64,000 bases of DNA from Prostheceraeus crozeri (taxonomy: Eukaryota > Platyhelminthes > Polycladida > Euryleptidae), in NCBI GenBank assembly GCA_907163375.1, contig CAJQUW010005533.1, forward strand, positions 397,001 to 461,000, given 5' to 3'. Within the stretch, counting starts at the first letter, position 1, and each line of letters starts with the position of its first letter. The position numbers were made by a program, and so were the translations under genes. Below are positions 1 to 9,053 of the stretch, piece by piece. The notes under the pieces were generated by a model, which was not told the origin of the DNA, made no database searches, and saw nothing but the letters and a program-made list of their open reading frames with translations.

Positions 1-2308
1 ATTAGACGTCTGTTTTGAACGTGTATACGGCAGTGTTTGGAATCTATGGTATTAGTACAAGTCTTAAGATTTCCATTTTTGCCAGATATTGGGCCAAAGC
101 TGATCAATTTTAATTCGTTGCCACGAGAAAGCTACATTGAGTTCTTTTAAGAACTGATTAATCCAATGGTTACACTAGCATTGCCTTTGTACACTTGCGG
201 ATTGGAGAACGCCATCCATTTTAACTACTAATTCAAATTAGTAAGCATTATATTCTATTATAAATGGCTACTGGGATGACTTTCATCATCGTATGAGAAT
301 ATAATTCTTATTGTTCAACAGTTGACTTAGCCATAAGTTCTTCAATTCTAAATAATCCACATAGCATGCATGTACATGCAGATCATGATGAATATAGAAT
401 AAAACTACTTGTTTAAGAAATCTATTTTCATTGTTATCCTAAAAGGAGATTACATTTTTTATCAAAATGATAAGAAGTGATAATCGATGATAGTTCAACA
501 AATTCTCATAGAAATCGATATAAAACGATAAATAAAAACAAAATGGCCAGTACTGTATCGTCACTCAAGATCAACTTCTGGTTTTATCTCTTGCAAGTCC
601 TGTGTCTCGAGTTCTTCGTCACCGTTTATCTTTTTTCGCTTTGATTTCATCCCTTTCGTATTCCGACTCATCAACAATGTACACAATGCCTGTATCTATT
701 CACTGAAATATCGGAAGATAAATCACAGACTCAAAAAATTATGTACAATATAACCATGAAATGCTATTTGCAGATTTACAATAGACTACGATCGGCAACC
801 ATCAAAATGAGAACTAGCCAAAACTCAGAACTAACGATGTCTCAGTCGAACTAGGCTAAAAACTGGAACCAACCATTTGTTTTAGCAATGAAGTCAGCTA
901 TATCTTATCAACATGATAATATTTACTGGAATTAAGAAATGACAAAAGTCAGCTTGAAGAAAATAAGAAGAAAGTTTTGGTTTGTTTTCATGTTTTTCCT
1001 CGAGTGTAAGCACGGTTGTTCTTTTTATTTGGATTAATCTGGAGCATACAGTGATCCTTTTTAATGGTGGTTCGCAGTGTTTGGGGCTAGCTCTGAGTAT
1101 CGGCATCGATTCTTAATTTTTGAAAATAATTTTGTGATATGTTTTTAAGATAAAGTTGCCTTTCTCATTAAAGGATAGGGTCATTTCTTAATTTTGGGGC
1201 TAGTTCTGAGTTTTGGTTAGTTCTCATTTTAATGGTTACCTACTAATTAGCATGATCACTACCTTCTCATCCGGCGACCGGCACTGGTAAATCAAGCCAA
1301 ATTTATATTCTACAACATTTTACGATGACATTATAGTTCTACTGTTAAAATTTTGAAAGCACCTGATATTTCTGATTGGTGCACGAAATAGCATGCACTA
1401 CAAAATTGGTAGAATTCATTCTTCTATCACAAGCCTGATAAAACACACATTTAGAGATGCTTACTAAAATTTGCCATGTTATTGTATGAGCATGTGACTA
1501 ATTGAAGCAATTATTAAATCTGTCAGCGAGTAAGAACCACATGACAGCTATTGAGACTGCTAAGGGCCTGTCATTCCCTTTTACCAACATACTGCTGTAC
1601 TTTCAGTCATTCTACTATTGCAGAGATTGATTCATGTGTTAATTGTACCATGTTTCATCTTTGGAAGGTATGTGATTTATGAATAAAAGAAAATAGTCTA
1701 TGAAACACATTTATTTGTGTTTCCATGAAAATGTGATATACAAAGTAATATGTTGTGCAACAGAAATCAGTTACACAATCAGACGACCTCATATATGAAT
1801 AAAAGAAAATCTAACTTGAGAAAGCTCGTCTATTTTAAACATAGCAGTAAAGCACATTACAGTTTTACAAATTCAGTCATGTGATTATATATTAAAAATG
1901 CACGCACAGTGTGCTTTGCGATTATCAAGAATACAGTTATCGAAAAAAACGAATCCCTCAAGCTATGACGCATGTCAGGAAAGAAAATATACAAGCATGG
2001 AAAAAGAATAATGTGGGTGGCCGTCGAGCCAAGAAATACCTGACGCGCGTCTTTCGCGTGGCAATTTGATCTATCGTGTATTTATTTCATATCATTGTAA
2101 AAATTGCCATCGGAGCTACATGTACATTTATCGTTTATATCACCCTCACTCAGCTTCGGATATACAATTGGCACAAAATTGTTCGGAACAAGCTAAAGAT
2201 ATGATTATTTTGTTTTAATTAGAAATGAGCTTGTAAATAGGAGGAAAGGTCAAGTGTGATTGTCACACTTTATTTGTAGAAAGAAAAGCAAAATTCAAAT
2301 AGATGATA
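1..2308. other. Left flank without recognised gene
   Basis: AT-rich non-coding DNA left of the Polinton. I see no convincing coding exon; the one open frame of 70 codons near 894-1106 has no recognisable domain. Positions about 530-690 resemble positions about 42735-42895 in the same orientation, so a dispersed repeat copy lies here. No trace of the LINE that abuts the right end of the Polinton is visible. Confidence 0.6.
530..690 (+). repeat. Dispersed repeat copy (partner at 42735-42895)
   Basis: A pyrimidine-rich stretch of about 160 bp matches 42735-42895 with many scattered differences: both run from an ATAAA-type start through CAAGTC, TTGCTT or TCTTGCA, then a run of CTT and TTC words and end in GTACACAATG or GTACACAATT. 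The degree of divergence suggests an old interspersed family. No coding potential is visible. Confidence 0.5.
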
Positions 2309-3119
2309 GTAAGTAGTAAGTAAAACTCCACTTCTGGATAGCGCAAGATGGCCGCCGTCGCTGAGTCCCCCCCCCTCTGGCACGGCAGAGGTTGTGGTCT
2401 GTCGTGGTGTGCCGGCCAGGTGGGTCCACGTTCACAACATGTTCGCTGACGTCCCCCCCCCCCTGGAACGACAGAGGTTGTGGTCTGTCGTGGTGTGCCG
2501 GCCAGGTGGGTTCACGTTCACAACATGTTCGCTGACGCCCCCCCCCCTCTGCAACGACAGAGTGTGAGACTCGGGTGAGTTGGTCCGACCGCCTGGTTGA
2601 CGTGGGCGACCGTCTAGGTTGACGTGGGCGACCGCCAGGATTAGTCTTGAGGCTATAGTGTGTGATGTTTTTGGTGAATTCTGCTGAATGTTGGGTTGTA
2701 AAATGGGTTGTTTCGAGTGGAAGGAGTGGTCGGATGAGAAAACGGAGGTCGGATTCGTATTCAGCGTGAAATTCTGCATCGGTAGGGTGAGTTTCAAGTC
2801 AATCGGTGAGAAAAAATTTTCAACATTTTTCGAAAAACGACAGAGTTAGAATTTGGGACATTTTGGCGTGTAGCGCCCAAACGAAGCATCGGATGAGAAA
2901 ACGGAGGCCAGATTCGGATTCAGCGTGAAATTCTGCATCGGTAGGGTGAGTTTCAAGTCAATCGGAGAGAAAAATTTTCGCTGACGTCCCCCCCCCTCTG
3001 GACAGCTTGCTTCGATTTTGGCTTCCAGTGGATGGATTTTGTCGTGCGATAGCTCGTTTGAAAGCTAAGAGTGAGACAAATTCAATGAAAGAATCGGCTT
3101 GTTCCTATCTGTCTTCGTT
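2309..3119 (+). repeat. Left terminal inverted repeat of the Polinton
   Basis: Begins GTAAGTAGTAAG and matches the reverse complement of 27984-28766 almost throughout, ending where the left copy passes into the 300-bp tandem array. It contains its own sub-repeats: two copies of an about 88-bp block (2384-2560) and two copies of a block around the word CTGCATCGGTAGGG (about 2737-2820 and 2897-2980), separated by long C runs. Open frames inside both ends are by-products of the repeat, since the same frame appears in both copies. Confidence 0.9.
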
Positions 3120-5370
3120 AAAAAAGTTAGAGCGGTTACAAGATTTTAGGTCGGAGCTCGCACACCTGAAAAAATCCTAAGTGTCAGAGTGGCTTTGTAT
3201 GGGTAAAATTTTGAAAATTTTCCAAAGTGTGGAATTTCGACCTGGGACCGTCACCAAAACATTTTTCATCAAATTTCACTGACCTCCCCCCCCCCCCCCG
3301 ACAGCAATCTTCTAACTTTGGTTCTAGTGGACGGATTTTGTCTTACAGCTACTCGTTTGAAAGAGGAGAAAAAACTGCTCGACAACATTTTTTGTTGCGA
3401 GTCAATCGGACCAGCCGTTCAAAAGTTAGAGCGGTTACAAGATTTTAGGTCGGAGCTCGCACACCTGAAAAAATCCTAAGTGTCAGAGTGACTTTGTATG
3501 GGTAAAATTTTGAAAATTTTCCAAAGTGTGGAATTTCGACCTGGGACCGTCACCAAAACATTTTTCATCAAATTTCACTGACCTCCCCCCCCCCCTCTGG
3601 ACAGCTAGCTTCGATCTTGGCTTCTACTGGACGGATTTTGTCGTGCAATAGCTCGTTTGAAAGCTAAGAGTGAGACAAATTCAGTGAAAGAATCGGCTTG
3701 TTCCTATCTGTCTTCGTTCAAAAGTTAGAGCGGTTACAAGATTTTAGGTCGGAGCTCGCTCACCTGAAAAAATCCTAAGTGTCAGAGTGACTTTGTATGG
3801 GTAAAATTTTGAAAATTTTCCAAAGTGTGGAATTTCGACCTGGGACCGTCACCAAAACATTTTTCATCAAATTTCACTGACCTCCCCCCCCCCTCTGGAC
3901 AGCTTGCTTCGATCTTGGCTTCTACTGGACGGATTTTGTCGTGCAATAGCTCGTTTGAAAGCTAAGAGTGAGACAAATTCAGTGAAAGAATCGGCTTGTT
4001 CCTATCTGTCTTCGTTCAAAAGTTAGAGCGGTTACAAGATTTTAGGTCGGAGCTCGCTCACCTGAAAAAATCCTAAGTGTCAGAGTGACTTTGTATGGGT
4101 AAAATTTTGAAAATTTTCCAAAGTGTGGAATTTCGACCTGGGACCGTCACCAAAACATTTTTCATCAAATTTCACTGACCTCCCCCCCCTCTGGACAGCT
4201 TGCTTCGATCTTGGCTTCTACTGGACGGATTTTGTCGTGCAATAGCTCGTTTGAAAGCTAAGAGTGAGACAAATTCAGTGAAAGAATCGGCTTGTTCCTA
4301 TCTGTCTTCGTTCAAAAGTTAGAGCGGTTACAAGATTTTAGGTCGGAGCTCGCTTACCTGAAAAAATCCTAAGTGTCAGAGTGACTTTGTATGGGTAAAA
4401 TTTTGAAAATTTTCCAAAGTGTGGAATTTCGACCTGGGACCGTCACCAAAACATTTTTCATCAAATTTCACTGACCTCCCCCCCCCCGACAGCAATCTTC
4501 TAACTTTGGTTCTAGTGGACGGATTTTGTCTTACAGCTACTCGTTTGAAAGAGGAGAAAAAACTGCTCGACAACATTTTTTGTTGCGAGTCAATCGGACC
4601 AGCCGTTCAAAAGTTAGAGCGGTTACAAGATTTTAGGTCGGAGCTCGCACACCTGAAAAAATCCTAAGTGTCAGAGTGACTTTGTATGGGTAAAATTTTG
4701 AAAATTTTCCAAAGTGTGGAATTTCGACCTGGGACCGTCACCAAAACATTTTTCATCAAATTTCACTGACCTCCCCCCCCCTCTGGACAGCTAGCTTCGA
4801 TCTTGGCTTCTACTGGACGGATTTTGTCGTGCAATAGCTCGTTTGAAAGCTAAGAGTGAGACAAATTCAGTGAAAGAATCGGCTTGTTCCTATCTGTCTT
4901 CGTTCAAAAGTTAGAGCGGTTACAAGATTTTAGGTCGGAGCTCGCTCACCTGAAAAAATCCTAAGTGTCAGAGTGGCTTTGTATGGGTAAAATTTTGAAA
5001 ATTTTCCAAAGTGTGGAATTTCGACCTGGGACCGTCACCAAAACATTTTTCATCAAATTTCACTGACCTCCCCCCCCCCTCTGGACAGCTTGCTTCGATC
5101 TTGGCTTCTACTGGACGGATTTTGTCGTGCAATAGCTCGTTTGAAAGCTAAGAGTGAGACAAATTCAGTGAAAGAATCGGCTTGTTCCTATCTGTCTTCG
5201 TTCAAAAGTTAGAGCGGTTACAAGATTTTAGGTCGGAGCTCGCTCACCTGAAAAAATCCTAAGTGTCAGAGTGACTTTGTATGGGTAAAATTTTGAAAAT
5301 TTTCCAAAGTGTGGAATTTCGACCTGGGACCGTCACCAAAACATTTTTCATCAAATTTCTGTGAATGAGG
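2991..5370 (+). repeat. Tandem array of about 300-bp units in the left arm
   Basis: Eight units of about 297-300 bp, each starting after a run of 7-11 C with GACAGC and ending with the block from CCAAAACATTTTTCATC to the next C run. Two unit types exist. Type B (from about 3299 and 4489) carries AATCTTCTAAC after GACAGC; type A carries TAGCTTCG (A1) or TTGCTTCG (A2). The order is A, B, A1, A2, A2, B, A1, A2, so B-A1-A2 looks like a higher-order unit. A single inverted unit remains inside the right arm near 27984-28115. The array ends at an inverted junction (5340-5400). No coding function is likely. Confidence 0.9.
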
Positions 5371-5420
5371 GGGGGGGAGGTCAGTGAAATTTGATGAAAA
5401 ATGTTTTGGTAAAGGTCCCA
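5338..5420. repeat. Inverted junction closing the tandem array
   Basis: The end of the last unit (CCAAAACATTTTTCATC onward) is followed after a short G-rich spacer by its own reverse complement up to GATGAAAAATGTTTTGG, so the array folds back on itself here. The flanking sequence beyond diverges quickly (AAAGGTCCC against GGGACCGTC). This looks like a replication or recombination junction fixed in the element. Confidence 0.75.
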
Positions 5421-5666
5421 GGTCGAAATTCGGAAGTTTTAAATTTTTCAAAATTTTCACCACACTGGAGCTCTCACACTTAGGAATTTTTTCACTTGTG
5501 GCATGTTACATGGACATGTGCTGGCGGACCAACTTCCCGTGGTCATATGAGAATGGTTCAGGTGTCATATTGTAAAGAATGATGAGACGAATCGTTTGCA
5601 ACAAACCGCATGTCGCTACGATGAATACTTTCGGAGATAGAGCCATTTTAAGTTTTCTTCCGAGCA

Positions 5667-5674
5667 TATATAAA
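5667..5674 (+). promoter_or_regulatory. TATA box of the first left-arm gene
   Basis: TATATAAA within GAGCATATATAAACC. About 30-45 bp downstream a start region (ATCACTTCATCG) leads to a good donor site GAG|GTAAGC at 5714/5715, and an acceptor TTACAG ends at 6604, 32 bases before the ATG at 6637. The leader would therefore contain an intron of about 890 bp that holds the two 256-bp repeats. Confidence 0.6.
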
Positions 5675-5957
5675 CCCCCGACAACGTAAGTCTGATCACT
5701 TCATCGAAAGACGAGGTAAGCGACGGTCGTCGCTCTGAGCTCCCGATATCGGGTGTTTCAAAGGACTCTATCTTTTGAAGTAGGCAAGCTATCTTGCTAC
5801 TTCAAAGTTTGTATGATAGAGTTTGATAGTGTCTTTACTACTGATAAAATTTTTTAAAAGTAGTATGAGTAGTAAAATGCGGAATTTTTTAAAAATTCTT
5901 AATTTTCAGTTTTTTCAAAGTTTTAACATATAGACTAAGGTTTTCAAGTATCCTGAG

Positions 5958-6213
5958 TTCAAATCTGCTATCAGATTTGAAATTTAACTAAGTCTAAGGC
6001 AGCTTTGAGGGGTTAGATCCCAGCTACTGATCACTACCTTTGACTCGGCGTTCCTGTTACCACTTCGGGGCAGTGACAATGATGTCTTCAGCTGTAAAGA
6101 GCGGGTATCGGGGAAGATCTCTCACTTCCCTAGTGATCAGTACAAGGCCTTCGGGCTGTCGACGGGATCGAGTGCCACTCACTACACTCACATCTATCAT
6201 TCCTCACTAAGTG
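5958..6213 (+). repeat. 256-bp structured repeat, copy 1
   Basis: Nearly identical to 6285-6540 (period 327 bp). It opens with a perfect hairpin, 10-bp stem TTCAAATCTG/CAGATTTGAA around CTAT. Positions 6025-6036 (TACTGATCACTA) pair perfectly with 6131-6142 (TAGTGATCAGTA). Inside and beside this stem are GGGAAG/CTTCCC and GGCC-TTCG-GGCT hairpins. Two TTCG loops and a long-range stem are what a folded RNA looks like. I cannot assign it to a known RNA class. The CTGCTATCAG hairpin top is shared with the segment after each HDV-like ribozyme downstream. Confidence 0.75.
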
Positions 6214-6284
6214 TTGATATTATGTTGAATGTTGACTAAGTTGAATGTTGAATGATGATATTATGTTCTAGGCTGTATACTACA

Positions 6285-6540
6285 TTCAAATCTGCTATCA
6301 GATTTGAAATTTAACTAAGTCTAAGGCAGCTTTGAGGGGTTAGATCCCAGCTACTGATCACTACCTTTGACTCGGCGTTCCTGTTACCACTTCGGGGCAG
6401 TGACAATGATGTCTTTAGCTGTAAAGAGCGGGTATCGGGGAAGATCTCTCACTTCCCTAGTGATTGGTACAAGGCCTTCGGGCTGTCGACGGGATCGAGT
6501 GCCACTCACTACACTCACATCTATCATTCCTGACTAAGTG
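6285..6540 (+). repeat. 256-bp structured repeat, copy 2
   Basis: Second copy of the block at 5958-6213. In the long-range stem 6352-6363 keeps TACTGATCACTA, while the partner 6458-6469 reads TAGTGATTGGTA: two substitutions against copy 1, and both turn a Watson-Crick pair into a G-U wobble without breaking the stem. Very few other differences separate the copies (one in the GTCTTTAGC word, one in the closing TGACTAAG word). The pairing-preserving changes favour a function at the RNA level. Confidence 0.75.
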
Positions 6541-6636
6541 TAATGCTTTAGGAATATGACTGTACTACATGATTCAAAACTTATACTAATTTCATTATCT
6601 TACAGTTAACGAGAAATCTGAGTACTGACAGCAAAA

Positions 6637-7785
6637 ATGGTGAACAACGATAGAAATAAGAAGTTTCACATTAAAATGTGCGTATGCGGTCGAATCAACC
6701 GCCGAGACGGTCTCAGGGACCACATAAGGAAGGCAGGGGCCGACCACATGGTTATCCTGAATAGGGTTGCCTGTGTGAAGTGCAGGGTGCTGTTGGTTGT
6801 TGGGCAGGAGGCCGAGTTTTATCGGAGGCATGGTGAGTGTACAGGAGGGTTGGTGACCGATTTGAGATTTGTGGAGTTGATGAATGCTGAGAAGGAGCGA
6901 ATGTTGGAGAAAGAGGCCAAGAATGTTGTTGAGAATGCTAGTGGGAATGTTGTTGAGAATGCTAGTGGGAATGCTGTGGAGAATGCTAGTGGGAATGCTG
7001 TGGAGAATGAGGTAGAGAATGCTGTGGCCGGTTTGAAGGCTGACAAGTGGCGGAAGAGAGTGTTTGAGAGTGATGATGAGGATGATGTGGATTTGGATAG
7101 GGAGCGAGTGAGGAAGTGTGTGAGGAAGTTGAGCTCTTCGTCATCGGAGGTATCCAATATTGTTATTAGCGACCCCCCGAAGAGCTCATCTTCCCCAATA
7201 GTGAAGGGTGGTGGGGTACGGAAGCAGTCGGCGCGGTGGGATGAGGACATGGAAAAGAAGCATGTGTCGCAGCAAGCGGCACATGCTTTGTTGGTAGATC
7301 GCTACGAAAGTTTGAAGAAGGTGAATGAGAGAACGTTGAGTGAGTTGAGTGAGCTGAAAATGAAGGAGGTGAAATGTAAGGAGGTGGCAGATGAGAATAT
7401 CCGTATGAGGCGTGTTGTGAAAGAGTTGAAGGAGAATGTGCGAGTGTTGGAAGACAAGAATGATGAGTGTGAGAAGAGGGCGAGTGCTGCGGAGAGGAGA
7501 ATGGGAGAGGCAGAAGCGAAGTTTGAGGAGATGATGAAGGAGATGAGTGTGTTGAGAGCGAAGAATGTTGAGTTGGAGAGGACTGTGGCTCGGCGGGGTG
7601 ATGAGAGGCAGGCGTGTGAGAAGTTGGAGCGCATGAGGGATGAGTGGGAACGTGTGAATGAGGATCGTTTGTTTGAGTTCCACATCCCTATTCGGGATAA
7701 CCATCTGGCCGGCGAAGTCCTCGTCAATAAAAGCCTGGACGAAAGCATTGTATGCTATCATGGACATCCGAGCGCGGACATCTGA
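6637..7785 (+). CDS. Polinton left-arm protein with Cys/His finger and coiled coil
   Basis: A 382-residue protein I do not recognise. Residues about 10-70 hold a Cys/His-rich module (CVCG, then two His at C2H2-like spacing, then CVKC and a late HGEC), suggesting zinc binding. Residues about 95-125 carry three copies of an NASGN-VVE type repeat, followed by an acidic ESDDEDD patch and a serine-rich stretch with NIVISDPP, which resembles a SUMO-interacting motif. Residues about 210-345 are strongly heptad-like and charged, a long coiled coil. The ATG follows a predicted leader intron and a TATA box at 5667. Base composition is G-rich on this strand, which opens several long antisense frames that I regard as shadows. 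Likely a nuclear or virion scaffold or DNA-binding factor; function is unknown. Confidence 0.7.
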   Translation: MVNNDRNKKFHIKMCVCGRINRRDGLRDHIRKAGADHMVILNRVACVKCRVLLVVGQEAEFYRRHGECTGGLVTDLRFVELMNAEKERMLEKEAKNVVENASGNVVENASGNAVENASGNAVENEVENAVAGLKADKWRKRVFESDDEDDVDLDRERVRKCVRKLSSSSSEVSNIVISDPPKSSSSPIVKGGGVRKQSARWDEDMEKKHVSQQAAHALLVDRYESLKKVNERTLSELSELKMKEVKCKEVADENIRMRRVVKELKENVRVLEDKNDECEKRASAAERRMGEAEAKFEEMMKEMSVLRAKNVELERTVARRGDERQACEKLERMRDEWERVNEDRLFEFHIPIRDNHLAGEVLVNKSLDESIVCYHGHPSADI

Positions 7786-7851
7786 ATGCGCGGGCATCTG
7801 CACAAATTTTCAATCAGGAAGCCCGCGAGACTGCCTAAGGATGACTAACTT

Positions 7852-7912
7852 GGTAAGTGAAAAGCAAATAAGATAGTATATCCTATTCTAATACATATCA
7901 TTTTCATTGCAG
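7852..7912 (+). other. Candidate short intron in the 3' part of the first transcript
   Basis: TTG|GTAAGTGA and TTTTCATTGCAG|ATC enclose 61 bp after the stop of the 382-residue frame. Introns of 60-68 bp recur in this element (two at 10551 and 10679, one at 27621), so the size fits. It would lie in the 3' untranslated part, upstream of ribozyme copy 1. Confidence 0.35.
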
Positions 7913-7944
7913 ATCTTTGCCTGCCTTCACCACCCCATCAATTT

Positions 7945-8086
7945 ACTCCCGAGAACGAACCATCGGCTCTCTTAAGGGCCACCTAGGGGCAAGACATGAT
8001 AGAACCTCCACGCGGTTTGCCCTGGGCAGTCTTCGGACTGGCGAATACTATCATTAAGTTGAATCTGCTATCAGTCAACTTGAACG
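7945..8086 (+). repeat. Ribozyme-bearing repeat, copy 1
   Basis: About 140 bp repeated at 8425-8562 and 8946-9085. Each copy runs GAGAACGAACCATCG, a 6-bp hairpin GGCTCT-CTTA-AGGGCC, a 69-nt HDV-like ribozyme fold, and a hairpin with the top CTG-CTAT-CAG and an AAGTTGA/TCAACTT stem. That top is identical to the one opening the 256-bp repeats, but the stem below has a different sequence and still pairs. Confidence 0.85.
7986..8054 (+). ncRNA. HDV-like self-cleaving ribozyme, copy 1
   Basis: Every core part of the HDV-like double pseudoknot can be placed. P1: GGGGCAA (7986-7992) with TTGCCCT (8017-8023), beginning with the G-U pair seen in HDV. P2: ATGATAG (7996-8002) with CTATCAT (8048-8054). 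P3: ACC/GGT closing loop L3, TCCACGC (8007-8013), whose CC can form P1.1 with the GG of CTGGGCA. P4: CAGTC-TTCG-GACTG (8027-8040). J4/2 reads TGGCGAAT with the presumed catalytic C at 8042. Predicted cleavage is between A7985 and G7986. It follows the stop of the 382-residue frame by 200 bases and precedes the TATA box at 8106. The CTGGGCA and TGGCGAAT words are the same as those I recall from HDV itself; activity is untested. Confidence 0.88.
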
Positions 8087-8105
8087 TTGCGTCGCGTTAG
8101 AGGGG

Positions 8106-8113
8106 TATATAAA
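8106..8113 (+). promoter_or_regulatory. TATA box of the 88-residue gene
   Basis: TATATAAA, 32 bases before the ATG at 8145, leaving a very short leader. It starts 52 bases after the end of ribozyme copy 1. The spacing and sequence match the box at 8630. Confidence 0.65.
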
Positions 8114-8144
8114 CCACTGCCTCTCATTTCATTTCATTTCAATC

Positions 8145-8411
8145 ATGCAGACGCCGAACAGTCAAGTCAGCTCTCCTCGCGGACCGCAGTTAAGGCCGCG
8201 AAATTTATTTGAGGAGTTTGTCAGGCTAGAGGAGCAAGACAGAGTTTTTAATAATCTTGCTCGGATTGGCAATCCGATGACAGCAACTGCTGTCAATCCA
8301 ACGGAATGGCGCTACATTCCACTTTTTAGCCATGTGCCAGCTAGTGTGGAAGTCGACAGTGCTACCAAAGAGAGAGTCAAAGACTCTCTCAGCAGAATTG
8401 GTAGGGTGTAA
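8145..8411 (+). CDS. Small Polinton protein, 88 residues, function unknown
   Basis: Complete short frame between a TATA box (8106) and a ribozyme-bearing repeat starting right after the stop. The protein has a polar N-terminus, an acidic amphipathic stretch around residues 20-40 (NLFEEFVRLEEQDRVF) and a C-terminal part with KERVKDSLSRIG. No domain recognised. The neat promoter, ORF, ribozyme arrangement, repeated at 8630-9053, argues that it is a real gene rather than a chance frame. Confidence 0.65.
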   Translation: MQTPNSQVSSPRGPQLRPRNLFEEFVRLEEQDRVFNNLARIGNPMTATAVNPTEWRYIPLFSHVPASVEVDSATKERVKDSLSRIGRV

Positions 8412-8461
8412 GATGACGTTACTCCCGAGAACGAACCATCGGCTCTCTTAAGGGCCACCAT

Positions 8462-8530
8462 GGGGCAAGACATGATAGAACCTCCTCGCGGTTTGCCCTG
8501 GGCAGTCTTCGGACTGGCGAATACTATCAT
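8462..8530 (+). ncRNA. HDV-like self-cleaving ribozyme, copy 2
   Basis: Same fold and length as copy 1. P1 GGGGCAA/TTGCCCT, P2 ATGATAG/CTATCAT, P3 ACC/GGT, L3 TCCTCGC (as in genomic HDV from memory), P4 CAGTC-TTCG-GACTG, J4/2 TGGCGAAT with catalytic C at 8518. Predicted cleavage between T8461 and G8462, 50 bases after the stop codon of the 88-residue gene. No AATAAA lies between that stop and the next gene, so cleavage may define the 3' end of this mRNA or free the next RNA. Confidence 0.9.
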
Positions 8531-8629
8531 TAAGTTGAATCTGCTATCAGTCAACTTGAACATTATGCAGTCGATTGCTATCCCTGAAGCATTCTGATTC
8601 GCTGTTGAGCAATTCATTGTTGAAAACCC

Positions 8630-8637
8630 TATATAAG
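8630..8637 (+). promoter_or_regulatory. TATA box of the 84-residue gene
   Basis: TATATAAG, 41 bases before the ATG at 8678, and 100 bases after the end of ribozyme copy 2. The intervening sequence contains GCAGTCGATTGCTATCCCTG, which recurs in the tandem repeats at 9426 and 9632. Confidence 0.65.
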
Positions 8638-8677
8638 CCAGAAGATTGTAGCGCTTCTCATTCAATTTGAAGTCACG

Positions 8678-8932
8678 ATGGAAGCGACATCTGCCGACAA
8701 CATTCCCGTCTTCACCGATGAAGACAACGGCATTCCCAACTTCATCATCCTCGACGAGTGGGATGAAGAGGATGAGAAGAAGGGGAAGATCAAGAAGATC
8801 ATTTGGACGGATGAGGTGTGGACTCCTAAAACCACCCGCATCCGAAAGGTGCCAGATGCACCAGCGCGACCTCGGCGGTATAGGGTCTATGACAACCTAG
8901 CTGTCATACCTATTGACTATTCAAGCCAATAG
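8678..8932 (+). CDS. Small acidic/basic Polinton protein, 84 residues, function unknown
   Basis: Starts 41 bases after a TATA box and stops 52 bases before ribozyme copy 3. The N-terminal half is acidic (LDEWDEEDEKKGK), the C-terminal half basic and proline-rich, with a tyrosine pair RYRVYDN. No domain recognised. It shares gene layout, not obvious sequence, with the 88-residue gene. A frame of 77 codons at 8667-8900 overlaps it in another phase and looks like a shadow. Confidence 0.65.
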   Translation: MEATSADNIPVFTDEDNGIPNFIILDEWDEEDEKKGKIKKIIWTDEVWTPKTTRIRKVPDAPARPRRYRVYDNLAVIPIDYSSQ

Positions 8933-8984
8933 TCAACTTCATTGTCTCCGAGAACGAACCATCGGCTCTCTTAAGGGCCACCAT

Positions 8985-9053
8985 GGGGCAAGACATGATA
9001 GAACCTCCTCGCGGTTTGCCCTGGGCAGTCTTCGGGCTGGCGAATACTATCAT
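8985..9053 (+). ncRNA. HDV-like self-cleaving ribozyme, copy 3
   Basis: Same fold again, with P4 reading CAGTC-TTCG-GGCTG. The one change in P4 relative to the other copies swaps a U-A pair for U-G, so the helix is kept. L3 is TCCTCGC, J4/2 TGGCGAAT, catalytic C at 9041. Predicted cleavage between T8984 and G8985. Downstream no gene on plus follows before the polymerase region; a candidate plus-strand AATAAA occurs only near 9873. Confidence 0.9.

Larger units (their letters stand above)
5715..6604 (+). other. Candidate 5' leader intron
   Basis: Bounded by GAG|GTAAGC and TTATCTTACAG|TT. It spans both 256-bp structured repeats. If spliced, these repeats act as intron RNA or leave with it; if retained, they form a long structured leader. 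Only the splice consensus supports it, with no transcript evidence. Confidence 0.45.

Noticed and set aside
894-1106. 70-codon minus frame in the left flank
   Set aside because: No domain, no splice or promoter context, typical of chance.
2290-2310. A 6-bp target duplication for the Polinton
   Set aside because: No six-base word left of 2309 matches the bases right of 28766 for any reasonable choice of ends.
2432-2797. 121-codon frame in the left Polinton end and a 183-codon relative at 28305-28856
   Set aside because: The frame lies in the inverted repeats, contains G/C-run reading and has no domain; it appears in both ends because the ends are copies.
3227-5575. Repeated 60-80 codon frames in the tandem array
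   Set aside because: Each is the same fragment of the 300-bp unit; no start context, no domain.
5958-6540. Group I intron, tRNA or HDV-like fold for the 256-bp repeats
   Set aside because: I could not place the conserved group I core, a full tRNA cloverleaf (only a weak B-box-like word) or the HDV-like CTGGGCA and TGGCGAAT core.
6819-7803. Long antisense frames (143, 148 and 205 codons) opposite the 382-residue gene
   Set aside because: They arise from the G-rich, repeat-rich sense strand, show low-complexity Leu/Ser/Phe composition and no domain.
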